This document shows, one piece after another, positions 8,652-18,010 of a stretch of 48,399 nt of DNA. Position 1 is the first letter of the stretch; each line of letters starts with the position of its first letter. The position numbers and the translations under genes were made by a program. Source of the stretch: an uncultured Bacteroidales bacterium (GTDB lineage: Bacteria; Bacteroidota; Bacteroidia; Bacteroidales; Paludibacteraceae); the NCBI GenBank assembly GCA_934692905.1, contig CAKUUM010000010.1, positions 1 through 48,399 on the forward strand, read 5' to 3'. The notes below the pieces were generated by a model. That model saw only the letters and a list, made by a program, of their open reading frames with translations. It was not told where the DNA came from and did not search any database.

Positions 8652-11642
8652 TTATGGGTTAAGTCTTTCGCCTAAGAGGTTGTATTCCTGACCGTTGCAG
8701 ATGATGACCACGTTGCCGTTGCGTAACTCCTTGCGCACCGTGGCAGCCTGCGGAGTAGCGGCGTTGTCGCACCCTGTTGGCGGGTTGTCGGTAACATCCC
8801 TCACCAGGCGCACAGAGGCACCATAGATGCTTCCAGCACTTGTGCCCCATTCGTATAGTTGGGAATTTGTGAATCTTATCATATTACGATTGCTTGTAGA
8901 AGAATATCGATACCAACCAGATTGTTGTACTGCATTAATATACAGTTTTTCGCTCTTTGTGTTTTTGCCTCTGATACCCGCTGCAGGAAGGAATACAGCC
9001 CCTGCAGATTCCATATCCAACCAAGTGGCAGTGGTATAGGTATTGATGTTATAAGCGGATTTATAGTCTCCTCTATTTAGATATTGCCAACTAAGTTTCT
9101 CCCATCCACACTCTGTAGCGGAACGGAAAGCAATGCCCTCGGACTGCTCCCAATCATCGGGCAGGATAATGAGTCCGCATGTCCCGCAGACTGTAGCCAA
9201 AGCAAAGAGTTTATCTGCATTGGGGCGATCAAACAGGATGTAAATCCACTCGTCTATTGAGAGCGTGCGCCACATATTCGGGGTGTTGCCTCCGTTGACA
9301 ATGGGGTTGGTACCCCAATCGAGGAAGTCTCCTTCGTAGTCGGCTTCGGAATTAGAGGTGCTGATGCCCCACATAGGTGTTTCGCTTTGGTTGCTCCAAC
9401 CGAAGAGGTCTATCGTGTCAGCAAGGACGAAGTTGCCATCCGCGTCTGTGGCAAGGTTGGCATTACCGATGCAGTAGTCTTGGTATTCGGCAAAGTGCCA
9501 CAGCAGGTTGCCTGTTGTCACTCCCGAGCATTGGAGATTGCCCAGGGAGAAATACACTTGCTTGTCCGCCGAAACGGAAAAGGCTTTGGGCGTGAACGCG
9601 GGCAGCACTTTCTCGAACAGGACGCGGACTACCACCGCTCCTGCGGGCATGGTGAAGCGGTATTTGTCGGGGGTCCCGTCTACGGGCGTGACGGGTACGG
9701 GTGTCCCGTCCTGCGTGACGCTGACGGAGTGGAACTGGTAGTATTTATCGGAAGAGGTGATAGTAATGTTGACCACTTCGCCTGCTTCCGCCTCTTGTCG
9801 GTCGATAGTGTAGGTGCCGTGTTCGGCGTCTGTCGGTGTGATGGTGTAGCCTGTGAAGTTGTGTGCCAGGCGCACGGAAGTACCGAAATGACGCAGGTCC
9901 GGCTGTTTGGAACTCAAGTAACCGGTGTAGTAGAAAGAGTATGCCTCAGTGCTTTTGTTGCTGTCGGGAGTGCCTGTCCAGTAGTAGGCACCCCGGATAC
10001 TCGCATCAATTCCCGAACGGGAGTTTGCAGCGGGCAGAAATACGGCACCCGCCTGCTCCATACGTTGCCATTCATCGGCGGTGTATTTGTTGTGCCAGTA
10101 TTCTTCCAAGCGGCCCTGCGATATGTAACAGGTACCATCTGCTTCGAGCAGCAGCCCTGTTTCGGTGCTGGACTTGAAGGTCAGTCCGTCGGGCGTTTGC
10201 CAGTTGTCGGGCAGGATGAGTATCCCTTGCGCATCGTGTACGGTGCCCGTGGAAAATAGTTTGTCGGCATTGGGGCGGTCGTAGAAGATGTACGTCCACT
10301 CGTCCTTGGTGAGTGTGCGCCACGGGTTGAGCGTGTTGCCGCCGTTGGCGATGGGGTTGGTGCCCCAGTCCACGAAGTCGCCCGAATAGTCGGCATCGTT
10401 CGCCGAGATGCTGATGCCCCATGGGACACCCGTGCTGCCGCTCCAGCCGAAAAGGTCGATATGGTCGGCAAGTTGCCCGTCGGCGACGTTGGCTGTGCCG
10501 AGGTAGTCTATCTGATAGTCAGCAAACTGCCAGGTGTCGGTGCTTGCCCTGTACGACAGGTTGCCCTGCGAGAAATATACGCGCCTGTCTGCCGACACCG
10601 AGATGGGGTGCGCTATGTACGAGGGCTCGGGAATGAATACTGCCTTGACCGTAACATCGCCCGTCAGCACGGTGAATTGGTACTTGCCTGCCGCTTCGTC
10701 CACACAAGTGAGGGGCAGGCTGTTAGTGCCCTGCATCGCCGAGATGCTGCGGAAGCGATACCCCTCGGCGGGTGTGGCGGTGATGGTGATGATGTCATTT
10801 TCCATGGCGCGGGTCGTGTCCGCCGTCAGGGTGCCTTGTCCGGATTGCGTCAGGGTGATGGTGTATTGAGGCACATCCCACACGAGGCGCACCGAGTGCC
10901 CATAGGAACGCGACCATTCCTGCTGCGGGTCCACCAGATATTCGTAGAAACGCATACACTGCGTATTGAATTGAGGCATAGGCACATCCGACCAATACCG
11001 TCCGTCGTTGTAAGTGAACACCCTGTTGCCGTCTCTGGCTCCTGCGGCAGGGAGGAAGACGGCGCCTTTGGCCTCCATAGTCTCCCATTGATAGGCGCTA
11101 TACTTGTTGTAGTCCCAACCATTTGCCTGCGGTCTCCACGAGATGGTGGACAGCGGAAAGTTGTCGGGCAGCAGAATCAGCCCGTGTACCCCGTCCACGG
11201 TACCCAAGGAGTAGAGTTGGTCTGCGTTGGGGCGGCCTTTGGTGATATACCACCATTCACTGGTGCCCGGTGTACGCCATGTGTTGGCGGGGCTGGTGCC
11301 GATGACGTTGGTGCCCCAATCGGTGAATGATGGATAGTATGCGGATTGTTGATTTGTGAGGGTAGGGTTGTTGCCCGTTCCCCAGCCGAAAAGGTCTATC
11401 CAGCCGTCGTAGGTGTCGGATATATTGTTGTTGTCTTTGCCGATGCAGTCGGTCTGTTTCTCGGCAAAGCGCCAGGTCTTGGTGCTTGCCTGATACTGCA
11501 GGTTGCCCCGTGAGAAATAGACAATCCTGTCCGCAGATGTGGAGAAGAATCCACGGATAGCACCGTCGGGTGTCGTACTCTGCGCCTGTGCACCGAGCGT
11601 GGCTAATGTAGTAGCCGTAAGGAGGATGTAAAAGCGTTTCAT
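8652..11642 (-). CDS. Secreted protein with three C-type-lectin-like modules and InlB B-type repeats
   Basis: A 996-residue exported protein: signal peptide (residues 1-20, ending GAQAQ), then three modules of about 230 residues. Each opens with SVSADK.VYFS.GNLQY, has IDLFGW, DWGTN, WRTLTKDEW, RPNADKL and GLIILPD, and closes with W..ME.AGAVFLPAAG.R, then YW..., then G.SVRLV. Modules 1 and 2 are followed by about 75-residue segments (YTITLTQSGQGTLTAD, TATPAEGYRF) like divergent InlB B-repeats. The tail, LRNGNVVIICNGQEYNLLGE, resembles tails of three other proteins here. The closing pattern matches the C-type-lectin-like (Fib_succ_major/DUF1566-like) fold, where the stretch before SVRLV forms a ligand surface; that stretch differs strongly between modules. 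Role inferred as adhesion or glycan/protein binding. Confidence 0.82.
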   Translation of the reverse strand: MKRFYILLTATTLATLGAQAQSTTPDGAIRGFFSTSADRIVYFSRGNLQYQASTKTWRFAEKQTDCIGKDNNNISDTYDGWIDLFGWGTGNNPTLTNQQSAYYPSFTDWGTNVIGTSPANTWRTPGTSEWWYITKGRPNADQLYSLGTVDGVHGLILLPDNFPLSTISWRPQANGWDYNKYSAYQWETMEAKGAVFLPAAGARDGNRVFTYNDGRYWSDVPMPQFNTQCMRFYEYLVDPQQEWSRSYGHSVRLVWDVPQYTITLTQSGQGTLTADTTRAMENDIITITATPAEGYRFRSISAMQGTNSLPLTCVDEAAGKYQFTVLTGDVTVKAVFIPEPSYIAHPISVSADRRVYFSQGNLSYRASTDTWQFADYQIDYLGTANVADGQLADHIDLFGWSGSTGVPWGISISANDADYSGDFVDWGTNPIANGGNTLNPWRTLTKDEWTYIFYDRPNADKLFSTGTVHDAQGILILPDNWQTPDGLTFKSSTETGLLLEADGTCYISQGRLEEYWHNKYTADEWQRMEQAGAVFLPAANSRSGIDASIRGAYYWTGTPDSNKSTEAYSFYYTGYLSSKQPDLRHFGTSVRLAHNFTGYTITPTDAEHGTYTIDRQEAEAGEVVNITITSSDKYYQFHSVSVTQDGTPVPVTPVDGTPDKYRFTMPAGAVVVRVLFEKVLPAFTPKAFSVSADKQVYFSLGNLQCSGVTTGNLLWHFAEYQDYCIGNANLATDADGNFVLADTIDLFGWSNQSETPMWGISTSNSEADYEGDFLDWGTNPIVNGGNTPNMWRTLSIDEWIYILFDRPNADKLFALATVCGTCGLIILPDDWEQSEGIAFRSATECGWEKLSWQYLNRGDYKSAYNINTYTTATWLDMESAGAVFLPAAGIRGKNTKSEKLYINAVQQSGWYRYSSTSNRNMIRFTNSQLYEWGTSAGSIYGASVRLVRDVTDNPPTGCDNAATPQAATVRKELRNGNVVIICNGQEYNLLGERLNP

Positions 11643-11689
11643 AACAAATTATATTTAGGGTTTATATTGTCTGCTGTGTTGCCAAGGCG

Positions 11690-13981
11690 TTACTTGCAAC
11701 CTTGCTCGGGGTCGAACCATGCGGGTATGTCGAACTGTTCGGCGGTGTCGTAGCCCAGGTTGGGGTCGGCGTACACCTTCTGCATATAGAGCGAGAAGAT
11801 AGGCAGTGCCATATTCGCACCCTGTCCCAGTGCCATGCGGTCGAAGTGGATGGAGCGGTCTTCGCCGCCTACCCACACGCCGCTCACCAGCGAGGGCGTG
11901 AAGCCCACAAACCAGCCGTCCGAGTTGTTCTGGCTGGTACCGGTCTTGCCGCCCATGGGGGCTTTCAGTCCGTAGCGCAGGCGTGCACGCACACCTGTAC
12001 CGTGGTCCATCACGTTGCGGAGCATATAAATCATCTTGTACGCCGTGGTCTCGCTGATAATCTCGTAGGTCTTGGGCGTGAAGGTCGCCAGCACGTTGCC
12101 GTTGTTGTCCTCGATGCGCGTCACGTAGAGCGGCTCCACACGGATGCCCTTGTTCGGGAAGGTCGTGTAGGCGTCCACCATCTCCTTCACGCTCACCTCG
12201 CACGGTCCGAGACATATGCTGACTACGGGGTCCAACTGTCCCTCGATGCCGAACGAGCGCATCAGGCGAACCAACTGTTCGGGCGTGTAGAGCGACATCA
12301 GATAGGCGGTAATCCAGTTGCTGGACTGCTGCAAGCCCCAGTTGAGCGTCACCATCTCGCCGCGGTTCTTCACGTGGGTGTCGCGCGGTGTCCAGCGCAC
12401 GCCGTTGCCGTCTATCAGGGTCACGGAGTCGTTCACGGTGCTGTCGCACGGCCACATGCCCTCGTCCATGGCAAGGGTGTAGAGGTACGGCTTCACGGTG
12501 GAGCCTATCTGCCGGCGACCCGTGTTCACCATATCGTATTGGAACTGCGAGAAGTTCGGTCCGCCCACGTATGCTTTCACCGCGCCCGTGTGCGGGTCCA
12601 TACTCATGAAACCGCAACGCAGGAAGTACTTGTTCCAGCGTATCGAGTCCAGCGGCGTCATCACGGTATCAATCATGCCGTTGTACGAGAATACGCGCAT
12701 CTCCACGGGCGTGTTGAATGCCTCGCGTATCTCGGTCTCCGACTTGCCGTCTTTCTTCATGGCGCGGTAGCGGTCAGTCTGGCGCATGGCGCGGTTCATG
12801 ATGCCGTCTATCTCTTCGCGCGACAGGTCACGCGAGAACGGGGCATAACTCTTGCCTTTCTTCTCTTTGTAGAAGTCCTTCTGCAATGCCTGGATATGCT
12901 CGTTCACAGCCTCTTCCGCGTACTGCTGCATACGCGAGTCGATGGTGGTGTAGATGCGCAGACCGTCCTGATACAGGTCGTATGGCGTGCCGTCGGGTTT
13001 GTGGTTCTTGTTGCAGAAACCGTACAGCGGGTTCTCTTTCCACTGTTTCAAGTCTATCTCGTACTGCTGCTTGTTCCACTCGGGGTAGTTGCTTGCCTTG
13101 GGCTGCTTGGCGGTCAGCACACCGCGCAGATACTCGCGGAAATACGGTGCCAAGCCCTGCTTGTGGTCCACGCTCTGGTACTTGATGTCTATCGGCAACG
13201 CCTGCAGCGAGTCGCGCACCTCGGGCGTGATGTAGTCGTACTTGCACATCTGCCCGAGCACCGTGTTGCGCCGTGCCAATGCCCTCTCGGGACGGCGGAT
13301 AGGGTTGTAGAGTGCAGGGTTCTTGCACAGTCCCACCAATGTGGCAGCCTCTTCTATCTTCAGGTTGGCGGGCGTGGTGGAGAAGTACACCTGCGCCGCC
13401 GACTTCACGCCCACGGCGTTGTAGAGAAAGTCGAACTGGTTGAGGTACATCGTCAGTATCTCCTCTTTCGAGTACAGCCGCTCCAACTTGGTGGCAATCA
13501 CCCATTCGATAGGTTTCTGCAATGCACGCTCGAAGATGTTGTTTGCCCGTGGCGACCACAACTGCTTTGCCAACTGCTGCGTGATGGTACTGCCGCCGCC
13601 GGCACGTCCCAGCATCAGTATAGCACGGGTCAAGCCTTTTGCGTCCACACCTGTATGGTTGTAGAAACGGGCATCCTCCGTGGCAATCAGTGCGTCAATC
13701 ATGTACGGCGAAATCTGGTCGTAGGTCACGCCCACGCGGTTCTCCTTGCGGTAGAAACGTCCCAGCGACTGCATATCCGACGAGAACACCTCTGTCGCGA
13801 ACCTGTTTTTCGGGTTCTGCAACTCGTCCAACGGCGGCAGATAGCCTAACCACCCCTTGGTTATCATCCAAAAGATGAGCACCACCAGCAGCACGCCGCC
13901 GGCAAATATACCCCAAAACCAACACAGGAATTTCTTCTTGAATGTCGGGCTAACGGATTGTTTCTTAGTCTCTTTCTTCAT
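11690..13981 (-). CDS. mrcA: Penicillin-binding protein 1A (bifunctional transglycosylase/transpeptidase)
   Basis: Class A PBP that polymerises and cross-links peptidoglycan, anchored in the inner membrane. The 763 residues start with a basic cytoplasmic tail and one membrane segment (about 18-42). The GT51 glycosyltransferase domain has ATEDARFYNHTGVD (catalytic E102) and GGGSTITQQLAKQ (128-140). The transpeptidase domain has SxxK at S494-T-V-K497, SxN at S553-S-N555 and KTG at 679-681. Between them lies a family-typical insert with TTIDSRMQQYAEEAV. Its ATG overlaps the hemW stop by 4 bases (ATGA-type overlap), so the two are translationally coupled. The gene name follows common usage; orthology to a particular class A PBP is inferred. 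Confidence 0.96.
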   Translation of the reverse strand: MKKETKKQSVSPTFKKKFLCWFWGIFAGGVLLVVLIFWMITKGWLGYLPPLDELQNPKNRFATEVFSSDMQSLGRFYRKENRVGVTYDQISPYMIDALIATEDARFYNHTGVDAKGLTRAILMLGRAGGGSTITQQLAKQLWSPRANNIFERALQKPIEWVIATKLERLYSKEEILTMYLNQFDFLYNAVGVKSAAQVYFSTTPANLKIEEAATLVGLCKNPALYNPIRRPERALARRNTVLGQMCKYDYITPEVRDSLQALPIDIKYQSVDHKQGLAPYFREYLRGVLTAKQPKASNYPEWNKQQYEIDLKQWKENPLYGFCNKNHKPDGTPYDLYQDGLRIYTTIDSRMQQYAEEAVNEHIQALQKDFYKEKKGKSYAPFSRDLSREEIDGIMNRAMRQTDRYRAMKKDGKSETEIREAFNTPVEMRVFSYNGMIDTVMTPLDSIRWNKYFLRCGFMSMDPHTGAVKAYVGGPNFSQFQYDMVNTGRRQIGSTVKPYLYTLAMDEGMWPCDSTVNDSVTLIDGNGVRWTPRDTHVKNRGEMVTLNWGLQQSSNWITAYLMSLYTPEQLVRLMRSFGIEGQLDPVVSICLGPCEVSVKEMVDAYTTFPNKGIRVEPLYVTRIEDNNGNVLATFTPKTYEIISETTAYKMIYMLRNVMDHGTGVRARLRYGLKAPMGGKTGTSQNNSDGWFVGFTPSLVSGVWVGGEDRSIHFDRMALGQGANMALPIFSLYMQKVYADPNLGYDTAEQFDIPAWFDPEQGCK

Positions 13982-15111
13982 ATCAGGTCTTCAATGATTC
14001 TGTTTAGTATATGGTACCCCTCCGTGGTTGCCACAAGGTGGTCTCCTTCTTCTCGCAGCAGTCTGCGCCGGAGGTAGGGTAGGGCTTTCGCCTCGTCCAC
14101 ATCGCTCCGCGCAATCCCCTCTGCCGTCCGCAAGCCCAGCATCACGCGCTCGGTGTGCCGCTGTTCGTTGGTCAGCGTCTCCTGTTCCCGCTGCAAATCG
14201 TGTGCCAGAGCACCTTTTATATATAGGTCTATGTCGCTCGGATTCCAGTAGCGGTGCACACCGTCGTAACTGTGTGCGCCTGCCCCCAAACCGATATAGG
14301 GCGTGTCGTTCCAGTAGTTGGAGTTGTGCCGTGAACGCCTGCCTTTGTGGGCAAAATTGCTCACCTCGTAGTGCTCGTATCCCGCCTTTGTCAGTTGTTC
14401 GACGATATAGTCAAACATCTGGTTTTCAGTATCTTCGTCCACCTCTTCTATCTCGCTGCACTCCAGCATCCGCGTTATCGCCGTCCCCTCTTCGTAACTC
14501 AGGCAATAGGTGGATATATGCTCCACCTCCAGCCGCAACAACTCCTCCACATCGCGTTGTAGCAGTTCTACTGCGTTGTCGGCTTCGCACAACTTGCCAT
14601 TCTTCATTCTTAATTCTTCATTCTTAATTCCCCTTGGTAGTCCATAAATCAAGTCCGCCGATATATTCTCAAACCCTTCATCGCGTGCTATCCTCACCGC
14701 CTCTCGTGCTTGTTCTGCCGTGTGCCGCCTGCCAATCAGCCGTAGCATATCGTCGTTAAACGACTGGATACCAATGCTCAGCCTGTTCACCCCCATCGCC
14801 TTCCACGCTTTTGCTTTCTCGTGGGTGATGTCCCCCGGATTGGCTTCTATCGTAACCTCTCGGGCACTCTCCACAGGCAACACCTCCAACAACCTCCGCA
14901 AATCCTCCACATCTAATAAACTCGGTGTCCCACCACCTATATATAAGGTCTCCACATCGTCATGCACCCCGTCCTCCGCGTTCTGCATTGCCCATTCCTC
15001 AATCACTGCATCCACATACTCCCCTCTGCGCCCCAATAGCGTAGTTGAGTAGAAGTCGCAGTACTTGCAGCGACTTTTGCAAAACGGAATATGCACATAC
15101 ACTCCTGCCAT
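13978..15111 (-). CDS. hemW: Radical-SAM heme chaperone HemW (HemN-like)
   Basis: Radical SAM protein of the HemN/HemW family. The N-terminal MAGVYVHIPFCKSRCKYCDF carries the cluster motif C11-xxx-C15-xx-C18 followed by D-F rather than the CxC of true HemN oxidases, which favours HemW (heme trafficking). Family blocks ETLYIGGGTPSLL, IEANPG, RLSIGIQSFN and ADLIYGLP follow. The start is the ATG at 15111; an upstream in-frame ATG at 15135 falls inside the -7 box of a perfect promoter, so it would not be transcribed. After GLPRG an insertion IKNEELRMKNGK is encoded by 7-bp repeats of ATTCTTA/ATTCTTC (14599-14630 on the plus strand). It is first gene of a run hemW, PBP1A, lectin-like protein, TPR protein. 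Confidence 0.93.
   Translation of the reverse strand: MAGVYVHIPFCKSRCKYCDFYSTTLLGRRGEYVDAVIEEWAMQNAEDGVHDDVETLYIGGGTPSLLDVEDLRRLLEVLPVESAREVTIEANPGDITHEKAKAWKAMGVNRLSIGIQSFNDDMLRLIGRRHTAEQAREAVRIARDEGFENISADLIYGLPRGIKNEELRMKNGKLCEADNAVELLQRDVEELLRLEVEHISTYCLSYEEGTAITRMLECSEIEEVDEDTENQMFDYIVEQLTKAGYEHYEVSNFAHKGRRSRHNSNYWNDTPYIGLGAGAHSYDGVHRYWNPSDIDLYIKGALAHDLQREQETLTNEQRHTERVMLGLRTAEGIARSDVDEAKALPYLRRRLLREEGDHLVATTEGYHILNRIIEDLI
14599..14630 (-). repeat. ATTCTTM heptad repeat inside hemW
   Basis: Plus strand reads ATTCTTC ATTCTTA ATTCTTC ATTCTTA ATTC: four and a half 7-bp units. On the coding strand it gives the peptide I-K-N-E-E-L-R-M-K-N in frame, between two conserved radical-SAM blocks. 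Confidence 0.85.
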
Positions 15112-15132
15112 ATGGGATTTGCATTTATCCTG

Positions 15133-15164
15133 CAAATGTACGACTTTTTCCGCACATATGCAAA
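15133..15164 (-). promoter_or_regulatory. Bacteroidetes-type promoter of hemW
   Basis: Minus strand: TTTG (15161-15164), 20 bases, TACATTTG (15133-15140), an exact consensus match. It predicts transcription from about 15126 and sets the hemW start at 15111. Confidence 0.88.
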
Positions 15165-15170
15165 TCCGAA

Positions 15171-15209
15171 GGGCACCCGCACCAAAATTTTGCTATGGTG
15201 CCGGTGCCC
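15171..15209 (-). terminator. Hairpin after the second lectin-like gene (possible terminator)
   Basis: GGGCACCCGCACCA pairs with TGGTGCCGGTGCCC (one C-C mismatch) across an 11-base loop. It lies between the stop of the 15266-17905 gene and the hemW promoter. There is no clear T-run, so termination is inferred from position. Confidence 0.45.
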
Positions 15210-15230
15210 TCTGTTGCCGGGGACGCTTGT

Positions 15231-15259
15231 TGTGGGGACGACGCGTCTCGCGTCGTCAA
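15231..15259 (-). repeat. Dispersed palindrome, copy 3 of 4 (reverse orientation)
   Basis: Reverse complement reads TTGACGACGCGAGACGCGTC followed by GTCCCCACA, matching the copies at 2521, 6386 and 23348. Confidence 0.82.
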
Positions 15260-15265
15260 TCCCTC

Positions 15266-17905
15266 CTACCTCACCCGGCTCCCCAGTAGGTCATAGGTCT
15301 CCTCGCCGCGCTGTACCAGCACTTGCCCGTCGCGCAGGATTTTCTCCACTCTCACGCCGTCGCCGGCTGTTGGATAGGCAACGCCCGTCCCGGGGTCGGG
15401 TTCGCAATAGCGGATAAGGTGGACTGCCATACCCGTGTACAACTCCGATTGTGTCTGCGGCGCGAGGCTGTAGGGGTCCTCGTCTCCCTCTTGGAACTCC
15501 AGAGCATACGATTGGGAGATGGCATCATTTTCGGCGGGCACGGCAGTGGCGGAGTGGTACAGTCCCAGACTCTCCGTCACGTCCACTTCTGTACCTGTGC
15601 GTCCGCCTGCCGCTGGCAGGAACACCGCCCCTGCGGCTTCCATCAGGTGCCATTGTTCCAAGGTATAGGGGTTGAGTTCAAACGGACTGTTGTCCCCGTT
15701 CTGGCTATAGGTCAGTCCGTCTTCCGTCAGGGTCAGATGGTACTCGGTGCTCTGCGTGTTCGGTGTGAATGTCACCCCGGCAGGCGTATGCCACACGTCG
15801 GGCAGGATGATGATGCCGCTTACCGTGTCCACCATGCCCATACCGAACAGCCGCGCGGCATTGGGGCGGTGCAGGAAGATGTACTCCCACTCGTCTTTGC
15901 TCGGCGTGCGCCATGTATTGGCGGTGTCGGTGCCTATCACGTTAGCACCCCAGTCACGGAACTCGCCTTCGTAGTTGTTGTTATACACCGACGCGGACAT
16001 TCCCCATGCGCCATAAAAGACGTTCTTGGCATCGCTGCTCCAGCCGAACAGGTCCACCACGTCGGCCAGCACCTCCTCGCTGCTGCTGAGGCTCGTATTG
16101 TCTTCACCAAGGATATAGTGCTGCACGGGTGCGAATGAAAAAGTGCCGGTGGATTGCGTGTATTGCAGATTCGCAGGCGCAAAGGCTGCATACCGGTTCT
16201 CCCCCACCGAGACAGCACGGGGTTGGTATGCCGATACGGGTGCCTCGGAGATATCCTTCACAAGGCGAACCGAGTGCCCGTAACTGCGTGCACCGCCGCC
16301 TGCGGCGGACACATTGGAACCCCATGCAGAGCCACAGAAATTGATACCGCCTGCATTGTCAGCCGTGTATATCGGAGTGCTTGCCCAGTAGTTGCCATAG
16401 ACATTCACGCTGCTCACACTCATATAGCGGTCGCCTGCGGCAGGCAGGAACACCGCCCCCGCCGCCTCCATGCGGTTCCACAGCGCAGGGGTATAGACAT
16501 TGTCCTGATAGTGGTTGTATAAAGCACGGTCGCGCCAGACACCTGCTTCGGTAATCATGCCATTGGTTGCCAAGGGTTTGAACGTCGGCATGCCGGTGAA
16601 ATCCCAGTTGTCGGGCAGGATGATAAGTCCGTGCACGGTGTCCCCGTCCAGCAATATACCGCCCATACCCGCCAGTTCTGCTGCGCGGTCGCGGTAGAAA
16701 AAGATATGTATCCACTCGTCCTTAGTGAGCGTGCGCCATATGTTGGCGGTGTCGGTACCGATGGCATTGACAGCCCAGTCCACGAAGTCACCGCGGTAAT
16801 TGGCTTTGTCAATCGATGCGCTGATGCCGAAGGGCGCCCCCTCGTTGGTGGTGCTCCAGCCGAAAAGGTCAATAGTGTCGCCCAACGTGACAATATCTAC
16901 CATATTGGCTGCACCGATAATGTCGGATTGCAGGTCGGCAAACGCCCATTGTTTGGCGGACTGTATGTAGCGCAGATTGCCACGTGAGAAAAGTACTTGC
17001 TTATGGGTAGAGACCGTAATCGGTTGGGGCTCGTAGGCGGACTCGACGACCTCCACATAGTCGCACACGAGGCGTACCGACCGCCCTTCCGCGATGTTCA
17101 GCGGCGATTGGGAATAGACATGACTCGGGGTGAACAGCATCGCCTCTGCCATCTCGGTGTCCGTGCCGGGTTCAAAGATATTCACATACTTGGTGCTTGA
17201 CCAGTAGTAGCCGCAGTAGTTGGTCTCATACATGGTGAGTGACGCCCGCATCCCTGCAGCGGGCAGGAACACCGCCCCCGCCTGCTCCAGTGCCTGCCAC
17301 TGCTCCGTGGTATAGACGTTGTGGCTATAGCCGTCCTCGGTCTTGGAGATGTAGTTCTGCTCCGATGGCTGCAGTCCTTTCTCGGTGCTCGGGGTGAAGG
17401 TGAGGCCGTCGGGCGTGGTCCAGTCGTCGGGCAGGATAATCAGCCCCTGCACGGTGTCCACCGTGGCGAGTGCGAACAGCGTGGCGGCATTCGGGCGTTT
17501 GCACAGCAGATAGTACCACTCATCGCTGCTCAGCGTATGCCATGTGCCGGCGGGAACACCGTTGATAACATTGTTGCCCCAGTCCACGAAATCGCCGTTG
17601 TAATACTGTGTGGCACCGTTGAAGTCCGCACCGTATATGGGATCGCGGAAGACACCTTTGCCACTCCAGCCGAAGAGGTCTATGGTGTCATTGACTGCCA
17701 CCTGCCCGATGAAGTCGGTCTGCTTCTCGGCAAAGAACCAGACTCTCGGGTAATCGAGGTAGCACTGCAGGTTGCCCTGCGAGAAACGCACCGCCTTGTC
17801 CGCGGACACGGAGAACTTGCCCTTCAACGCGCCTTGCGGCACTTGGGCGTGGGCACTTGTGAGGGCTGTGAGGAGACCAAGCGCAATGAGTAGGATTTTT
17901 TTCAT
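15266..17905 (-). CDS. Second secreted three-module C-type-lectin-like protein
   Basis: An 879-residue paralogue of the 996-residue protein at 8652-11642. A signal peptide (LLTALTSAHAQ) is followed by three modules near residues 30-300, 305-575 and 580-840. Each has the order SVS..K.V.FS.GNL.Y, IDLFGW, DWG.N.I, W.T...DEW, G.IILPD.W, ME.AGAVFLPAAG.R, then a variable stretch and G.SVRLV. It lacks the InlB-type spacers of the first protein. It ends in ILRDGQVLVQRGEETYDLLG, the same kind of tail. The third module has diverged (VHLIRYCE in place of SVRLV). It has its own perfect promoter and a hairpin after its stop, so it is a separate unit from hemW. Cell-surface binding is inferred, not shown. 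Confidence 0.82.
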   Translation of the reverse strand: MKKILLIALGLLTALTSAHAQVPQGALKGKFSVSADKAVRFSQGNLQCYLDYPRVWFFAEKQTDFIGQVAVNDTIDLFGWSGKGVFRDPIYGADFNGATQYYNGDFVDWGNNVINGVPAGTWHTLSSDEWYYLLCKRPNAATLFALATVDTVQGLIILPDDWTTPDGLTFTPSTEKGLQPSEQNYISKTEDGYSHNVYTTEQWQALEQAGAVFLPAAGMRASLTMYETNYCGYYWSSTKYVNIFEPGTDTEMAEAMLFTPSHVYSQSPLNIAEGRSVRLVCDYVEVVESAYEPQPITVSTHKQVLFSRGNLRYIQSAKQWAFADLQSDIIGAANMVDIVTLGDTIDLFGWSTTNEGAPFGISASIDKANYRGDFVDWAVNAIGTDTANIWRTLTKDEWIHIFFYRDRAAELAGMGGILLDGDTVHGLIILPDNWDFTGMPTFKPLATNGMITEAGVWRDRALYNHYQDNVYTPALWNRMEAAGAVFLPAAGDRYMSVSSVNVYGNYWASTPIYTADNAGGINFCGSAWGSNVSAAGGGARSYGHSVRLVKDISEAPVSAYQPRAVSVGENRYAAFAPANLQYTQSTGTFSFAPVQHYILGEDNTSLSSSEEVLADVVDLFGWSSDAKNVFYGAWGMSASVYNNNYEGEFRDWGANVIGTDTANTWRTPSKDEWEYIFLHRPNAARLFGMGMVDTVSGIIILPDVWHTPAGVTFTPNTQSTEYHLTLTEDGLTYSQNGDNSPFELNPYTLEQWHLMEAAGAVFLPAAGGRTGTEVDVTESLGLYHSATAVPAENDAISQSYALEFQEGDEDPYSLAPQTQSELYTGMAVHLIRYCEPDPGTGVAYPTAGDGVRVEKILRDGQVLVQRGEETYDLLGSRVR

Positions 17906-17978
17906 AAGGATATTGTTATGTTGATTGTTTGGCGTAGCAATGTCCGTTTTTGTGGCGTGTGGCTAAAATTTGTCGCGG

Positions 17979-18010
17979 CAAAAGTAGTACATTATTTCCA
18001 TATACGCAAA
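17979..18010 (-). promoter_or_regulatory. Bacteroidetes-type promoter of the 879-residue lectin-like gene
   Basis: Minus strand: TTTG (18007-18010), 20 bases, TACTTTTG (17979-17986), an exact match. The leader is about 65 bases. Confidence 0.86.

Noticed and set aside
11702..13849. A 715-codon open frame on the plus strand opposite PBP1A.
   Set aside because: PBP1A shows all catalytic motifs in the minus frame; the long antisense frame is a by-product of GC-rich codon usage and has no recognisable domain.
13978..15135. A longer hemW starting at 15135.
   Set aside because: That ATG sits within the -7 box of a perfect promoter, so it would not be transcribed.
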